Assembly: GCA_963653535.1 (NCBI GenBank)
Contig: CAVJWU010000008.1
Location: 1-38,611, forward strand
DNA length: 38,611 bases
DNA from: UBA3210 sp963653535
Lineage (GTDB): Bacteria; Bacillota_I; Bacilli_A; RFN20; CAG-449
Reading direction: 5' to 3'
Shown here piece after piece: positions 1 through 8,633 of this stretch. The notes below the pieces were generated by a model. It did not search any database. It had not been told where the DNA came from and was given only the letters and a program-made list of their open reading frames with translations. How positions within the stretch are numbered: the stretch's first letter is position 1; each line of letters starts with the position of its first letter. A program made the translations under genes and the position numbers.

Positions 1-42
1 ATTTTATAATTATTATAGTATTACTCAAAGGAAGGTGAATAT

Positions 43-570
43 ATGCCTGCATATCTAATTGTCATAATATGTGTAGTCGGTGTTTACGCCTTTTTTTGCT
101 TTGTTATTGGTTTTGTTATCTTATCCACATCGAAAGCGATAAATAATAAAGAACATGCGATTAACGTTTTAATGGCTCAAAAATTTGATTTACTCGTTTC
201 TCTTGGTCTCTACATGGAAGAAAATGGTGTCGTTCTACCTAACAACATTAAGGAAGCATTAAATGTTCAATCTCATGATGATCTTCATAACGATTTAAAA
301 ATCATTAATACATATGAAAGATTATCAGTTAAAACATTATTAATGAAAACAGTTGATACATTATTTTATATTGCAGAAACTAACGGACTAGGAAAATCGA
401 CTAAATATAGAACTATTAAAACGACAATAAACGATATTGATATTCAACATCGAAAAGAAATCGCTATCTATAATTCACTTGTATTCGGATATAACTACTG
501 GATAAGATTCTTTATTTTTAAGCCAATCGCAGTTATTTTTAGAATAAAAAAGAAAGAAACAATGTACTAG
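43..570 (+). CDS. LemA-like membrane-anchored protein
   Basis: This 175-residue protein has one N-terminal membrane segment (about residues 4-28), then a mostly helical soluble domain. The C-terminal part fits the LemA family pattern: a conserved stretch around IAETNGLGKSTKYRT followed by IAIYNSLVFGYNYWIRFF, which mirrors the family signature YN..V..YN..I..FP before a final IA..F segment. LemA proteins are small helical membrane proteins of unclear function, often beside peptidases or other membrane genes. The ribosome-binding site AAGGAAGGTG sits just before the ATG. The stop is TAG, and the oligoendopeptidase gene starts 11 bases later, so the two are probably co-transcribed. The N-terminal half is weakly conserved, so the family call is moderate. 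Confidence 0.6.
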   Translation: MPAYLIVIICVVGVYAFFCFVIGFVILSTSKAINNKEHAINVLMAQKFDLLVSLGLYMEENGVVLPNNIKEALNVQSHDDLHNDLKIINTYERLSVKTLLMKTVDTLFYIAETNGLGKSTKYRTIKTTINDIDIQHRKEIAIYNSLVFGYNYWIRFFIFKPIAVIFRIKKKETMY

Positions 571-580
571 GAGGAAAGTT

Positions 581-2278
581 ATGAAGAAACTATCAGAAAT
601 GAAATATCAAAAATTAAACTTATCAAAAATTAAAAAAGATTTAAATTTAATTATTGATGAATTTAATTCTGCATCTAATTTTGAAGAACAAGACAAGGTA
701 TTTAAAAAATATAATAAATATATGGATCATCTTTCAACTAATATCACTATTGCTTCAATTAGATATAGTCAAGATACATTAAACGAAGAAAATGTAAAAA
801 ATCAAGATGAACTCGATTCTTCTCTTCCAGAATTAAATGCTTATACTACTTTATTTACCAAAGTCTTAGTCAATACTAAATATAGAAAAGAATTTGAAAA
901 TAAATATGGTAGCCATCTATTTAAAATGGCCCAAAATCAACTAGAATGTTTTGATGAAAAGATAATTCCTGAACTACAAAAGATCAATGCGTTAAGTAGT
1001 GAATATACAAAAGTCATCGCTTCAGCTCAAATTGAATATCATGGAGAAACCTATAATCTTGCTCAACTTGGTAAATTTGCAAGTGATAAAGATCGTGAAG
1101 TTAGAAGAGAAGCTTCTTTATTAAGCGCAAAATTCTTTGAAAGTCACGATGAAGAAATCGGTCGAATCTATGACGAATTAGTTAAAACTAGACATCAAAT
1201 GGCTCTTAAGCTCGGCTATAAAAATTTTATTGAACTTGGTTATAAGATGTTAGGAAGAACTGACTATGATGCAGAAATGGTTAAGAATTATCGTAAGCAA
1301 ATCTATGAAGATTTAGTTCCTTTTACTAATAAATTATTTAAAGAACAAGCTCGTAGAATTGGTGTCTCTTCTCCTCAATATTATGATTATAATTTAATGT
1401 TCTTAAGCGGTAACGCTACTCCAAAAGGAAACAAAGATTATTTAGTTGAACAAGCGAGTAAAATGTATCATGAATTATCTAAAGAAACAGATTTCTTCTT
1501 CTCTTTCATGAAAGAATACGAATTATTAGATTTAGAAGCTCGTAAAGGTAAAGCAGGTGGAGGCTATATGACTTACTTACCTGATTATAAAGCACCATTT
1601 ATCTTCTCTAATTTCAATGGAACTTCAGGAGATGTCGACGTATTAACGCATGAATTTGGTCATGCTTTCCAAGGATATATGTCAAGAAATATTCAAGTTC
1701 CAGAATATCGTTCTCCAACTTTAGAAGCATGTGAAATTCATTCGATGAGTATGGAATTTATCACTTATCCATGGATGAATTATTTCTTTAATGAAGAAGC
1801 AGATAAATATCGTTACGCTCACGTATGTGATGGTTTAACTTTCATTCCTTATGGAGTGACTATTGATGAATTCCAACATTATGTTTATGAACATCCTGAA
1901 ATAACACATGAAGAAAGATGTAAAGCATTTAGAGAAATTGAAAAGAAATATCTTCCACATAAGAAATACAAAGAAGCTAAAGTATTTGAAAAAGGTGGTT
2001 GGTGGATGAAGCAATCTCACATTTTCGGTTCACCTTTCTATTATATTGACTATACTCTTGCGCAAGTATGTGCTTTCCAATTCTTTAATGAATCAAGAAA
2101 GAACTTTTCTCGTACATGGAATAAATATGTTAAATTATGTAAGTTAGGTGGTAAATATCCTTTCACTGAGTTATTAGAACACGCACATATTAATAATCCA
2201 TTCATCGATGGAAATGTTAAAAAGGTCGTTACACCATTAAAGAAATACATTAAAGATTTTGATACATCTAAATTTTAA
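581..2278 (+). CDS. M3 family oligoendopeptidase (PepF-like)
   Basis: This is a cytoplasmic zinc metallopeptidase of 565 residues that cleaves short peptides. The zinc motif HEFGH lies at residues 357-361, and the third ligand is probably Glu385 in the segment SPTLEACEIHSMSME. Length and layout (long helical N-terminal half, catalytic domain in the C-terminal half) fit the M3 oligoendopeptidase group. The conserved block GGGYMTYLP before the motif and FGSPFYYIDYTLAQ after it also fit. The gene follows the LemA-like gene by 10 bases with a clear GGAGG site. A GGGCTAA stem terminator follows the stop. A role in peptide turnover is inferred from the family. Confidence 0.93.
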   Translation: MKKLSEMKYQKLNLSKIKKDLNLIIDEFNSASNFEEQDKVFKKYNKYMDHLSTNITIASIRYSQDTLNEENVKNQDELDSSLPELNAYTTLFTKVLVNTKYRKEFENKYGSHLFKMAQNQLECFDEKIIPELQKINALSSEYTKVIASAQIEYHGETYNLAQLGKFASDKDREVRREASLLSAKFFESHDEEIGRIYDELVKTRHQMALKLGYKNFIELGYKMLGRTDYDAEMVKNYRKQIYEDLVPFTNKLFKEQARRIGVSSPQYYDYNLMFLSGNATPKGNKDYLVEQASKMYHELSKETDFFFSFMKEYELLDLEARKGKAGGGYMTYLPDYKAPFIFSNFNGTSGDVDVLTHEFGHAFQGYMSRNIQVPEYRSPTLEACEIHSMSMEFITYPWMNYFFNEEADKYRYAHVCDGLTFIPYGVTIDEFQHYVYEHPEITHEERCKAFREIEKKYLPHKKYKEAKVFEKGGWWMKQSHIFGSPFYYIDYTLAQVCAFQFFNESRKNFSRTWNKYVKLCKLGGKYPFTELLEHAHINNPFIDGNVKKVVTPLKKYIKDFDTSKF

Positions 2279-2291
2279 AATATCATTTTTA

Positions 2292-2313
2292 GGGCTAATA
2301 CTTAGCCCTTTTT
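2292..2313 (+). terminator. Intrinsic terminator after the M3 peptidase gene
   Basis: A 7-bp perfect stem, GGGCTAA with TTAGCCC around a TAC loop, is followed by five T. It ends the lemA-like/peptidase transcript before the tRNA gene. Confidence 0.85.
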
Positions 2314-2377
2314 CTTCGGCTAAAATCATAATTTTACTTGTAATTAATTTTTATTTATTGTATACTCTACTAGCAAT

Positions 2378-2462
2378 GCGGCCATGGCGGAACTGGTAGA
2401 CGCGTACGTTTGAGGGGCGTATAGGATTTCCTGTGTGAGTTCAAGTCTCATTGGCCGCACCA
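2378..2462 (+). tRNA. tRNA-Leu (anticodon GAG)
   Basis: The acceptor stem GCGGCCA pairs perfectly with TGGCCGC at the 3' end, and CCA is encoded. The anticodon stem TACGT/GCGTA closes the loop TTGAGGG, giving anticodon GAG, which reads CUU/CUC Leu codons. The long variable arm after the anticodon stem marks this as a class II tRNA. The T arm reads GTGAG TTCAAGT CTCAT. Confidence 0.96.
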
Positions 2463-2474
2463 AAGAAAATATTT

Positions 2475-2507
2475 AAAGTTTGTTACTCGATGTAGCAAAC
2501 TTTTTTC
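2475..2507 (+). terminator. Intrinsic terminator of tRNA-Leu
   Basis: AAAGTTTGTTAC pairs with GTAGCAAACTTT (12 bp, one G-T pair) around a TCGAT loop, followed by a T run. It lies 13 bases after the tRNA CCA end. Confidence 0.85.
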
Positions 2508-2524
2508 TTTTTAAAATATAATAA

Positions 2525-2548
2525 CAAAAAAAGAGCCGAAGCTCTTTT
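2525..2548 (-). terminator. Intrinsic terminator of the small membrane protein gene
   Basis: On the minus strand AAAAGAGC pairs with GCTCTTTT around a TTCG tetraloop and runs into seven T. It sits 19 bases beyond the stop of the minus-strand gene at 2567-2791. The stem is symmetric, so it could also stop plus-strand transcription. Confidence 0.8.
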
Positions 2549-2566
2549 AGATTAAATTTTTACCTA

Positions 2567-2791
2567 TTAGCAAGGTAAGACACGTAAAATTGACTTATTT
2601 AAAATCATGCAAACTAAGTCACAAATCCAAATAATGTTCCATCCTAAGATTAAACGTAAGATACCTGCAACAATTTTGCCTTCTGTGATTCTTGTAATTG
2701 CACCACAAATCATTGATGTAACTGGAATAATTGCAAGAACTAAACTTACAATCCAGTCTAAGCCAAAGTAATCGCCTTTTTTAGCTGCCAT
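2567..2791 (-). CDS. Small two-pass membrane protein, unknown function
   Basis: This 74-residue protein is almost entirely hydrophobic. Segments at about residues 11-33 and 43-66 can each span the membrane. A short charged linker holding ITEGK lies between them. The soluble N-terminus MAAKKGDYFG and the tail SILRVLPC are short. The start has a strong GGAGG site about 9 bases upstream (AGGAGGAAGAACAA before ATG), and a dedicated terminator follows, so it is a real single-gene unit. I do not recognise the family. The order of a Pro/Ser-rich first helix and a Trp-rich second helix resembles small membrane proteins common in gut Bacillota, but no role can be assigned. Confidence 0.72.
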   Translation of the reverse strand: MAAKKGDYFGLDWIVSLVLAIIPVTSMICGAITRITEGKIVAGILRLILGWNIIWICDLVCMILNKSILRVLPC

Positions 2792-2895
2792 TTGTTCTTC
2801 CTCCTATTTACGAAAATATTATACATTAGTTCAATATTGTTGAAAATAGAAAATTATAAATTTTACATTTGTTACTATTTCGTATATTTTTATCA

Positions 2896-3768
2896 TTAAA
2901 TAATGATATCGTGATCAAAAAAGCGTGAAAAATAAGAATAAGTATCTTGATCAAATTGAACATTATCATAATTATAAACATCTTCTACATGAGTTATAGT
3001 AGTTGTTTTAAAAATCTTAGTAACAACATAAGATTCATCTTGAGTTAAACTTAATAAAGTATAGTTGTTATCAATGAGCAATTCTAGTTTAACCGATTTA
3101 AATTCTGGAATTGTACTTGATCCTGAACTAGTGATAATTTCTTTAACATAATAATAAGGTGCTTTATCTAAACTAGGATCAAGTTCAATACTTATGCGAT
3201 AATCATTATCTTCTTTAACAATAGTTGGTGAAGATAAATAAGTTTCATCATTTATTACGTAACTAGTCGCACTATATGGAAGAATTCCATATTCATCGAG
3301 ATAAAAAGAAAATGAATAGATTTCAGGGTCTAAGTTATTATCATAAGTTACTTTTGTAGAAGAAACTTCGCTCGCTTCTCGACGTAAGTACTTTTCTTTA
3401 TCTTTTAAGAGAAATCTTTGTTTAGAGAAATTAATTAATCCTGTTGAAGTTGTTTGTAAAAATGTTTCGTTGCCTTTAACTATTTTTAAATTATCGATTG
3501 TTTGAAGAGCAATACTCGCTTTTGATGTACCGCTTGAAGCTACTTTATATGAAGTAGTATTACTTACTTTCCATAAAGTTCTCGCGATAACTTCTTTAAC
3601 ATCACTTTCTTCAATAGAAGGAGTATCGTCATCAATTTCTAATAATGTCGAAAGATGTTTATTAGTGGTTTCATTTTCATTCGTGTCAAGAGATATAGAT
3701 GCCTTATTTCCGCAGGCAACTAACAATAAAGAAATGATAAGAACATTTAATAAAAGATATTTTTTCAT
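2896..3768 (-). CDS. Lipoprotein, unknown function
   Basis: This is a 290-residue secreted lipoprotein. The N-terminus has a lysine pair, a hydrophobic core and the lipobox LLVAC with the acylated Cys at residue 19, then a Ser/Thr/Asn-rich linker. The mature part is rich in beta-forming Thr, Ser and Tyr residues, with no catalytic motif visible. It starts 6 bases after the stop of the large BIG2 lipoprotein gene and is surely in the same operon, so the two may work together at the cell surface. I do not recognise the family. It might belong to the loose group of mollicute-like surface lipoproteins that evolve quickly. Confidence 0.8.
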   Translation of the reverse strand: MKKYLLLNVLIISLLLVACGNKASISLDTNENETTNKHLSTLLEIDDDTPSIEESDVKEVIARTLWKVSNTTSYKVASSGTSKASIALQTIDNLKIVKGNETFLQTTSTGLINFSKQRFLLKDKEKYLRREASEVSSTKVTYDNNLDPEIYSFSFYLDEYGILPYSATSYVINDETYLSSPTIVKEDNDYRISIELDPSLDKAPYYYVKEIITSSGSSTIPEFKSVKLELLIDNNYTLLSLTQDESYVVTKIFKTTTITHVEDVYNYDNVQFDQDTYSYFSRFFDHDIII

Positions 3769-3774
3769 AAAGAT

Positions 3775-6096
3775 TTATTTAATTTCAACAAAGATTATTA
3801 CTTTTTCAGAGACGGTTTTACCTTCACTATCAGGATATTTAACAGTGATATTAACGCAAGCAATATATCGATAAGTAACTTTATCATCATCGATAACTTT
3901 TGTATTCGCTTTTACAACTAAATTAGTTTTTGTTGTGGTGTTTTTATCTAAGATGCCTTTAGTGCTATTAAGTGTAACAGTATAAATTTCATAGCCTTCA
4001 GGGAAAGAAAGAATCTCATTTAAATCAAATTCTTCATTTTCTTCAAGAGTTAAAGTATGAGTTTCTACGTTAAATTTGCTATTTTCTTTAAAAGTTGTCT
4101 TCGTTTCTTCAAAACCAACTTTTCCTCCATAATAAAGAGTACAAGATAAAGTTTGAGCTTTAGTTAATGTTGATTCTTCTTTTGGTGTAAGCGTGACTTT
4201 AACTGAAGTTGAATTATCAAATTTCTTATCGTTATTAGATCCTACTGTTCCTGTATAATATGCCCAACCTTTTAAAACACCTTCACTTGATACTTGTGCG
4301 ATACTTTCTTTTGAAGATTTAAATGAATAAGTAAAGTCATTAACCGGAAGATAATTAACATAATGATTTACGCTTATATAATCACCATCGAAGAAGGCTT
4401 CATGAGGATATTGAATAGTAACTACATCTTTCGCGCTTCCAATCGTTTCTAATTTTGAATACATTGGATATAAAAGATTTTGACGTTCTTTCGAAGCAAA
4501 ATGAGAATCAAAATAATAATCTAAGAAAGAAGATATTTCGTTACTTACTTTTGTATTCGTGCTTAAATCCGCCTTATAATCTTTGACTAAAGTATAAAAT
4601 TCATTCGCTCTAGCATTAATTTCTTTAACTGATGTAGTATTTAAGACCATACCAAGAGTATTATTAACGACAAATTCTTTATTAGCTTCAATATATTTTT
4701 CTCCTTGTGTGACACTTTCATTAATAATATCTTTACCAATAGTTGTAGTAGGTAAATCTAGACTTAAAGAAATAACTTCATATTCACTTTCATCTTCTTT
4801 TAATCCTTTAATAGATAGATTTATGCTTGTATAAACATCATCCTTTTTAATTAAATTAAGTGAGATTTCTTTTATTTGTTTAGGAAGTTCAAGGCTTATA
4901 ACTACCCCATTAGATAAATCAATAGTTGTTCTTCCTCCAATATTCTTTTCATTCATGGAGGTATTAATTAAGCTCATAAGAGCATCATTTAATGTTACTT
5001 TAGTTCCATTTTCAGTTTCATTAGAAACTAAGTAGTCTTTAAGAAGAACTTGAATCTTTAATAACATATCTTTAGAAAATAAATCAGTTATTTCATTAAT
5101 TTCTAAAGATTCTTTAATCGTATCTAAAGTTGAACTAAAGTCACTTTCACTATTTAAGTTTAGTAATATTCTAAGAATTTTAGTCAAGAAAGAATAGCCT
5201 GATTGAGAACTAAATGCATATGGGGCGTAACTTACTTCTTCTTTACTACCAAAGTTACGATTTAATGCAGTATAAAAAGTTTCTTCCCCATAATTAAAGA
5301 TATCTAATGATTCAAAATCATTATTATCGTAAACGTTTATATATGAAGAATAATTTTCATCGACTAGGTTAGTTAAAGCAGAAACTAAAGTACCTTTAAT
5401 AGGAAGAAAAGAACTATATTTTTTTAGTTCATCATTTGAATTAATTAAATCTTCAATTAATGTTCCTAAAGGTAAATTAGCTTTAACATAAGTTCCAACT
5501 TTTTCATTAGTTGCCTCTTCATCTTGTCTTACATCAATTGAAACAGGAAGTTTTAAATTTGAGCTATCTAAAATAGTATTAACAATTGCCTTACCTTGAA
5601 TAGATTCACCAAGTTTTAAATTTATATTACCAAGGTTTAAATTAACTAATCCGTGAAAATTAACGCCGCTTTCAAAGTCTAATGCTTCCATTTGAGCAAT
5701 TACTTTATCTAGCCCTGGGACTAAATTAGTCGCATCTTCAACAATGGTAAATTTAATAACTTTTCTTATCGTTTGATCATCAGTTGAAATCGCGATGATA
5801 TTGACGTTTCCTGCCCCAATTCCTGTTACTAAACCATCACTAGAAACTGTCGCGATATTCTTATTACTAGTTGTATATCTTACTGAGTCGTTAATTGTCC
5901 CATATACATGAGCTTCTAATTTATAGGTTTCACCTATTTGAAGATAATTTCTTGTTACATCATTAACAACGATTGCTTTATTTACTTCTTGAGTTTCATT
6001 ACTTGTATAAGAATTTGAACTTGAAGAATTAGAACAAGAGAAAACACCTAGCATCATCCCAAAAGATAGTAAAGGTATAATAATTTTCTTTTTCAT
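3775..6096 (-). CDS. Large surface lipoprotein with Ig-like BIG2 sequence
   Basis: This is a 773-residue lipoprotein. The lipobox GVFSC places the lipid-carrying Cys at residue 21, followed by a Ser/Asn linker. Residues about 40-120 form a bacterial Ig-like domain of BIG2 type: LQIGETYKLEAHV, then YTTSNKNIATVSSDGLVTGIGAGNVNIIAIS. A second, weaker copy occurs near residues 590-650 (YSFKSSKESIAQVSSEGVLKGWA). The middle part is a long unknown region. BIG2 domains usually occur in surface adhesins and exported enzymes. The start has a perfect AAGGAGG site about 10 bases before ATG. It is first gene of a two-lipoprotein operon. Adhesion is an inference only. Confidence 0.85.
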   Translation of the reverse strand: MKKKIIIPLLSFGMMLGVFSCSNSSSSNSYTSNETQEVNKAIVVNDVTRNYLQIGETYKLEAHVYGTINDSVRYTTSNKNIATVSSDGLVTGIGAGNVNIIAISTDDQTIRKVIKFTIVEDATNLVPGLDKVIAQMEALDFESGVNFHGLVNLNLGNINLKLGESIQGKAIVNTILDSSNLKLPVSIDVRQDEEATNEKVGTYVKANLPLGTLIEDLINSNDELKKYSSFLPIKGTLVSALTNLVDENYSSYINVYDNNDFESLDIFNYGEETFYTALNRNFGSKEEVSYAPYAFSSQSGYSFLTKILRILLNLNSESDFSSTLDTIKESLEINEITDLFSKDMLLKIQVLLKDYLVSNETENGTKVTLNDALMSLINTSMNEKNIGGRTTIDLSNGVVISLELPKQIKEISLNLIKKDDVYTSINLSIKGLKEDESEYEVISLSLDLPTTTIGKDIINESVTQGEKYIEANKEFVVNNTLGMVLNTTSVKEINARANEFYTLVKDYKADLSTNTKVSNEISSFLDYYFDSHFASKERQNLLYPMYSKLETIGSAKDVVTIQYPHEAFFDGDYISVNHYVNYLPVNDFTYSFKSSKESIAQVSSEGVLKGWAYYTGTVGSNNDKKFDNSTSVKVTLTPKEESTLTKAQTLSCTLYYGGKVGFEETKTTFKENSKFNVETHTLTLEENEEFDLNEILSFPEGYEIYTVTLNSTKGILDKNTTTKTNLVVKANTKVIDDDKVTYRYIACVNITVKYPDSEGKTVSEKVIIFVEIK

Positions 6097-6171
6097 CGAT
6101 ATTAGTCCTCCTTGTTTCTTCTTTAATTTTAAATCTTAATAGGTTAATTTTCAATAAACGAAAAAAGCACT

Positions 6172-6202
6172 AAAAAACTCCTTACTAAGTAAGTAAAGAG
6201 TT
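6172..6202 (-). terminator. Intrinsic terminator after the MATE gene
   Basis: Read on the minus strand, AACTC and CTTAC pair with GTAAG and GAGTT around a TTA loop, with a TTTA bulge on one side. A TTTTTT run follows. Confidence 0.7.
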
Positions 6203-6210
6203 CTTTAATA

Positions 6211-7587
6211 TTATTTAGTTGTTGGATAATGACACTTTCTTTTCCATCTTCCAGAAAAATACATTCCGATAGAGACAAACATTCCGACTGCCCAACCTAA
6301 AGGCCAAGCAAAATATAATCCTTCATAACCAAAGATTTTACCAAGAATTAAAGCGCCTAGAACTCGACAAACTAGATCGATCGATGTTCCTAAAGTAAAA
6401 CCTAACATATCAGTCGCACCTTTTAAAACTCCATCAAGAGGAATTTTAATTACCATGAAGACGAAGAAAGGAACAACACATGTAATAAATAATGTACCAG
6501 AAGAGATGATTAAACTTACATCAGTTGAACTATCAGAGCTCAAGAATAAATTAACCCAGAATTCTCTAAAAGGTAAGATTGCCACAGTCGCGATAACACA
6601 GAAGATTGCGCTAATGATTAAGGTAGCAAAATAGCCTTGTTTAATACGTTCATATTTTCCTGCACCAATGTTTTGCGATACATAGTTACATTCAGCATTA
6701 CATAAAACAGTAAAGATATTAATTGCAATATAACAAATTTTATATGCAGCAGAATAACCACCTGCTACGTAGTTTCCGCCGATAGAAGTTAAAATTGTGG
6801 TAATTAATACTCCACCTACAGAGATGAATAAACCTTGTAAAATACTAGGAATTGCTACGCCGATAATTTGTTTTAAAATATCTTTATCAAAATTGTCTAC
6901 TTTTGATGTTTCCATCTTGTTAATACTCTTAAATAAAACTACTAAAGATAATATTGCCGCGATAGCTTCTGAAATTACTGTTCCTAAAGCAAGTCCCGCG
7001 CTAGCAAGAGGAATTGGCATAACAAATAATAAGTCTAAAGCAACATTTAAAAGAGTTGAGAAAATTAAAAAATATAATGGAGTTTTTGAGTTACCAAACG
7101 ATTGAAACATATACATCGCATAGTTATAAATAAATAAGAATATAACTCCTCCAATATAGATGAGCATATATGATAATGCTTCGTTAAAGCAACCATCTCC
7201 TTCAACTGAAGTATCAATCATTCCTTTAAGTAATGGATAGATAATCGCTAATCCGAGAATAGTTGTAAATAAGCCTAAAGCTAATGTTGCAATTAAACCT
7301 ACACGAGCTGTTTTCTTCAAAGAAACAAAGTCTTTCGCGCCAAAATATCGTGCGCTTATTACTCCACATCCAACCCCAATGCCGACTGCAATATCTAAGA
7401 AAACGACTGTGATTGGATAAACAATACCGACTGCATTGAAGCTATCGATAGAAGAAATAAAGTGTCCTGCGATAAAGTTATCTGCAAGATTATAAAGTTG
7501 TTGTAATGTTACTGATAATACCATTGGTAAAGCATATAAGAGTAGCACAATGAAAGGTTTCCCTTGAGTCATGTCTTTTGTATTCAT
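6211..7587 (-). CDS. MATE family efflux transporter
   Basis: This is a multidrug/toxin extrusion antiporter of 458 residues with about 12 predicted membrane helices in two halves. The N-terminus KPFIVLLLYALPMVLSVTLQQLYNLADNFIAGHF is the classic first helix of the family, including the QQLYNLAD stretch, and each half repeats the MATE fold. An in-frame ATG at 7605 lies 18 bases upstream. I choose 7587 because AGAAGGA stands 5 bases before it and the upstream ATG has no site. A TATAAT box about 21-27 bases upstream of the chosen start and a cre-like site at 7640-7653 suggest catabolite control. The substrate is unknown; drugs or metabolites are typical for the family. Confidence 0.92.
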   Translation of the reverse strand: MNTKDMTQGKPFIVLLLYALPMVLSVTLQQLYNLADNFIAGHFISSIDSFNAVGIVYPITVVFLDIAVGIGVGCGVISARYFGAKDFVSLKKTARVGLIATLALGLFTTILGLAIIYPLLKGMIDTSVEGDGCFNEALSYMLIYIGGVIFLFIYNYAMYMFQSFGNSKTPLYFLIFSTLLNVALDLLFVMPIPLASAGLALGTVISEAIAAILSLVVLFKSINKMETSKVDNFDKDILKQIIGVAIPSILQGLFISVGGVLITTILTSIGGNYVAGGYSAAYKICYIAINIFTVLCNAECNYVSQNIGAGKYERIKQGYFATLIISAIFCVIATVAILPFREFWVNLFLSSDSSTDVSLIISSGTLFITCVVPFFVFMVIKIPLDGVLKGATDMLGFTLGTSIDLVCRVLGALILGKIFGYEGLYFAWPLGWAVGMFVSIGMYFSGRWKRKCHYPTTK

Positions 7588-7639
7588 ATAAATCCTTCTT
7601 TCCATAAGTATTATAGGCTCATTAGATATAGTTGATTAG

Positions 7640-7653
7640 AGAAAACGCTTACA
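7640..7653 (-). promoter_or_regulatory. cre-like catabolite-response site upstream of the MATE gene
   Basis: The minus strand reads TGTAAGCGTTTTCT, which satisfies every position of the CcpA cre consensus TGWAARCGYTWNCW. It lies about 25 bases upstream of a TATAAT box that precedes the MATE start. No ccpA gene is in the window, so the regulator is inferred. Confidence 0.55.
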
Positions 7654-7686
7654 AAAATAACTAATATAATGGAATTTCCTAGTTAA

Positions 7687-7714
7687 TAAAAAAATCCGAT
7701 AACTCAATATCGGA
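7687..7714 (-). terminator. Intrinsic terminator of tRNA-Val
   Basis: Read on the minus strand, TCCGATA pairs perfectly with TATCGGA around a 6-nt loop and is followed by a run of T. It ends the tRNA transcript 12 bases after CCA. Confidence 0.85.
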
Positions 7715-7726
7715 CCAATATTTCTA

Positions 7727-7802
7727 TGGTGATAGCTATGGGGATCGAACCCATGACCTCTTCCGTGTGAAGGAAGTGCTCTCCCGGCTGAGCTAAGCCA
7801 TC
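7727..7802 (-). tRNA. tRNA-Val (anticodon CAC)
   Basis: The acceptor stem GATGGCT pairs with AGCTATC (one G-T pair), and CCA is encoded. The D arm is GCTCAGCCGGGAGAGC. The anticodon stem CTTCC/GGAAG closes the loop TTCACAC, giving CAC, which reads only GUG. The T arm is ATGGG TTCGATC CCCAT. A GUG-only valine tRNA is slightly surprising in such AT-rich DNA. Confidence 0.94.
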
Positions 7803-7857
7803 AATAAATATATTATAAAGAAAATTTTAAAAAATTAAAATCTCAATTTGGTAAAAA

Positions 7858-7878
7858 AAATATCACCCATAGGTGACT
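7858..7878 (-). terminator. Intrinsic terminator of tRNA-Ile
   Basis: Read on the minus strand, TCACC pairs with GGTGA around a short loop, followed by A and eight T. It lies about 50 bases after the tRNA-Ile CCA end, between the two tRNA genes, so they are probably separate transcripts. Confidence 0.75.
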
Positions 7879-7925
7879 TCTTTAATCTATATAAACAATT
7901 CATATTTGAATTGATGTTGTTACAA

Positions 7926-8002
7926 TGGTGGGCCTGAAAAGATTTGAACTTTCGACCTTTGCATTATCAGTGCAACGCTCTAACCAACTGAGCTACAGGC
8001 CC
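7926..8002 (-). tRNA. tRNA-Ile (anticodon GAT)
   Basis: The acceptor stem GGGCCTG pairs perfectly with CAGGCCC, and CCA is encoded. The D arm is GCTCAGTTGGTTAGAGC. The anticodon stem TTGCA/TGCAA closes the loop CTGATAA, giving GAT, the standard isoleucine anticodon. The T arm is AAAGT TCAAATC TTTT-like and AT-rich. Confidence 0.96.
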
Positions 8003-8127
8003 GATTGCTTTAATATAATACAATAGATAAAGTGCCATTGCAAGTATTTTTTTACTTTTTTGAAAAGAATTTTTTAAAAAATGCTTTTTTTAAATAATTC
8101 AACATTAAAAAAGTAAATTATCGAAAC

Positions 8128-8424
8128 TTAATTAATCTCACTTTCATTAATTTCATTATATTTATCGTTATCGATATGAATAAATATTTTATTATTTTTT
8201 ATATAAATATTACTTACTCGCATTGAAAGCCATTCTTCTTTATCTATACAAATTCCGCTTTCAACCCCTTCATAGTTTTCATTAGTTATATCATTAATAA
8301 CTACAATAGTTTGATTACCTAAGATATTCATCAATAATGTTTCTAGCTCTAAATAACTTCTATTAATGATTTCATCTTCATCTAATGATCTTTCTAATTT
8401 TAATCTAATATTACTATTTGCCAT
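8128..8424 (-). CDS. Hypothetical acidic protein
   Basis: This 98-residue soluble protein is rich in Asn, Glu, Asp and Ile. The N-terminal half looks helical (RLKLERSLDEDEIINRSYLELETLLMNIL). The C-terminal half looks like beta strands (TIVVINDI, VSNIYIKNNKIFIHI). There is no signal peptide, membrane segment or catalytic motif, and I do not recognise the family. An in-frame ATG exists at 8454. I choose 8424 because AAGGAGAATTT directly precedes it and the upstream ATG has no site. It stands alone between a tRNA gene and rplS on the same strand. Codon use matches the neighbours. Confidence 0.65.
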   Translation of the reverse strand: MANSNIRLKLERSLDEDEIINRSYLELETLLMNILGNQTIVVINDITNENYEGVESGICIDKEEWLSMRVSNIYIKNNKIFIHIDNDKYNEINESEIN

Positions 8425-8586
8425 AAATTCTCCTTCATTCACACTTCCTATCAATCATATATAAATTAAGAAAAATTAATAGTCAAGTTTGTAAATTCAA
8501 AATTTAATAATTTATTTCGTAATATATATCTAAATGGCTCTAATTAATTTCTCAAAGTGGTAAAAATATTTTATTTACTTACAAAA

Positions 8587-8611
8587 CAAAAGCCTCCCAT
8601 AAGGAAGGCTT
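8587..8611 (-). terminator. Intrinsic terminator of rplS
   Basis: Read on the minus strand, AAGCCTTCC pairs with GGGAGGCTT (one G-T pair) around a TTAT loop and is followed by TTGTTTTG. It lies 22 bases after the rplS stop codon. Confidence 0.8.
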
Positions 8612-8633
8612 GCTCACTAAATTAAATATTAGA

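Noticed and set aside
2891..2908. Terminator for the lipoprotein operon at TATCATTA/TAATGATA
   Set aside because: The hairpin overlaps the end of the gene but is followed on the minus strand by AAAATATACG, not by a T run.
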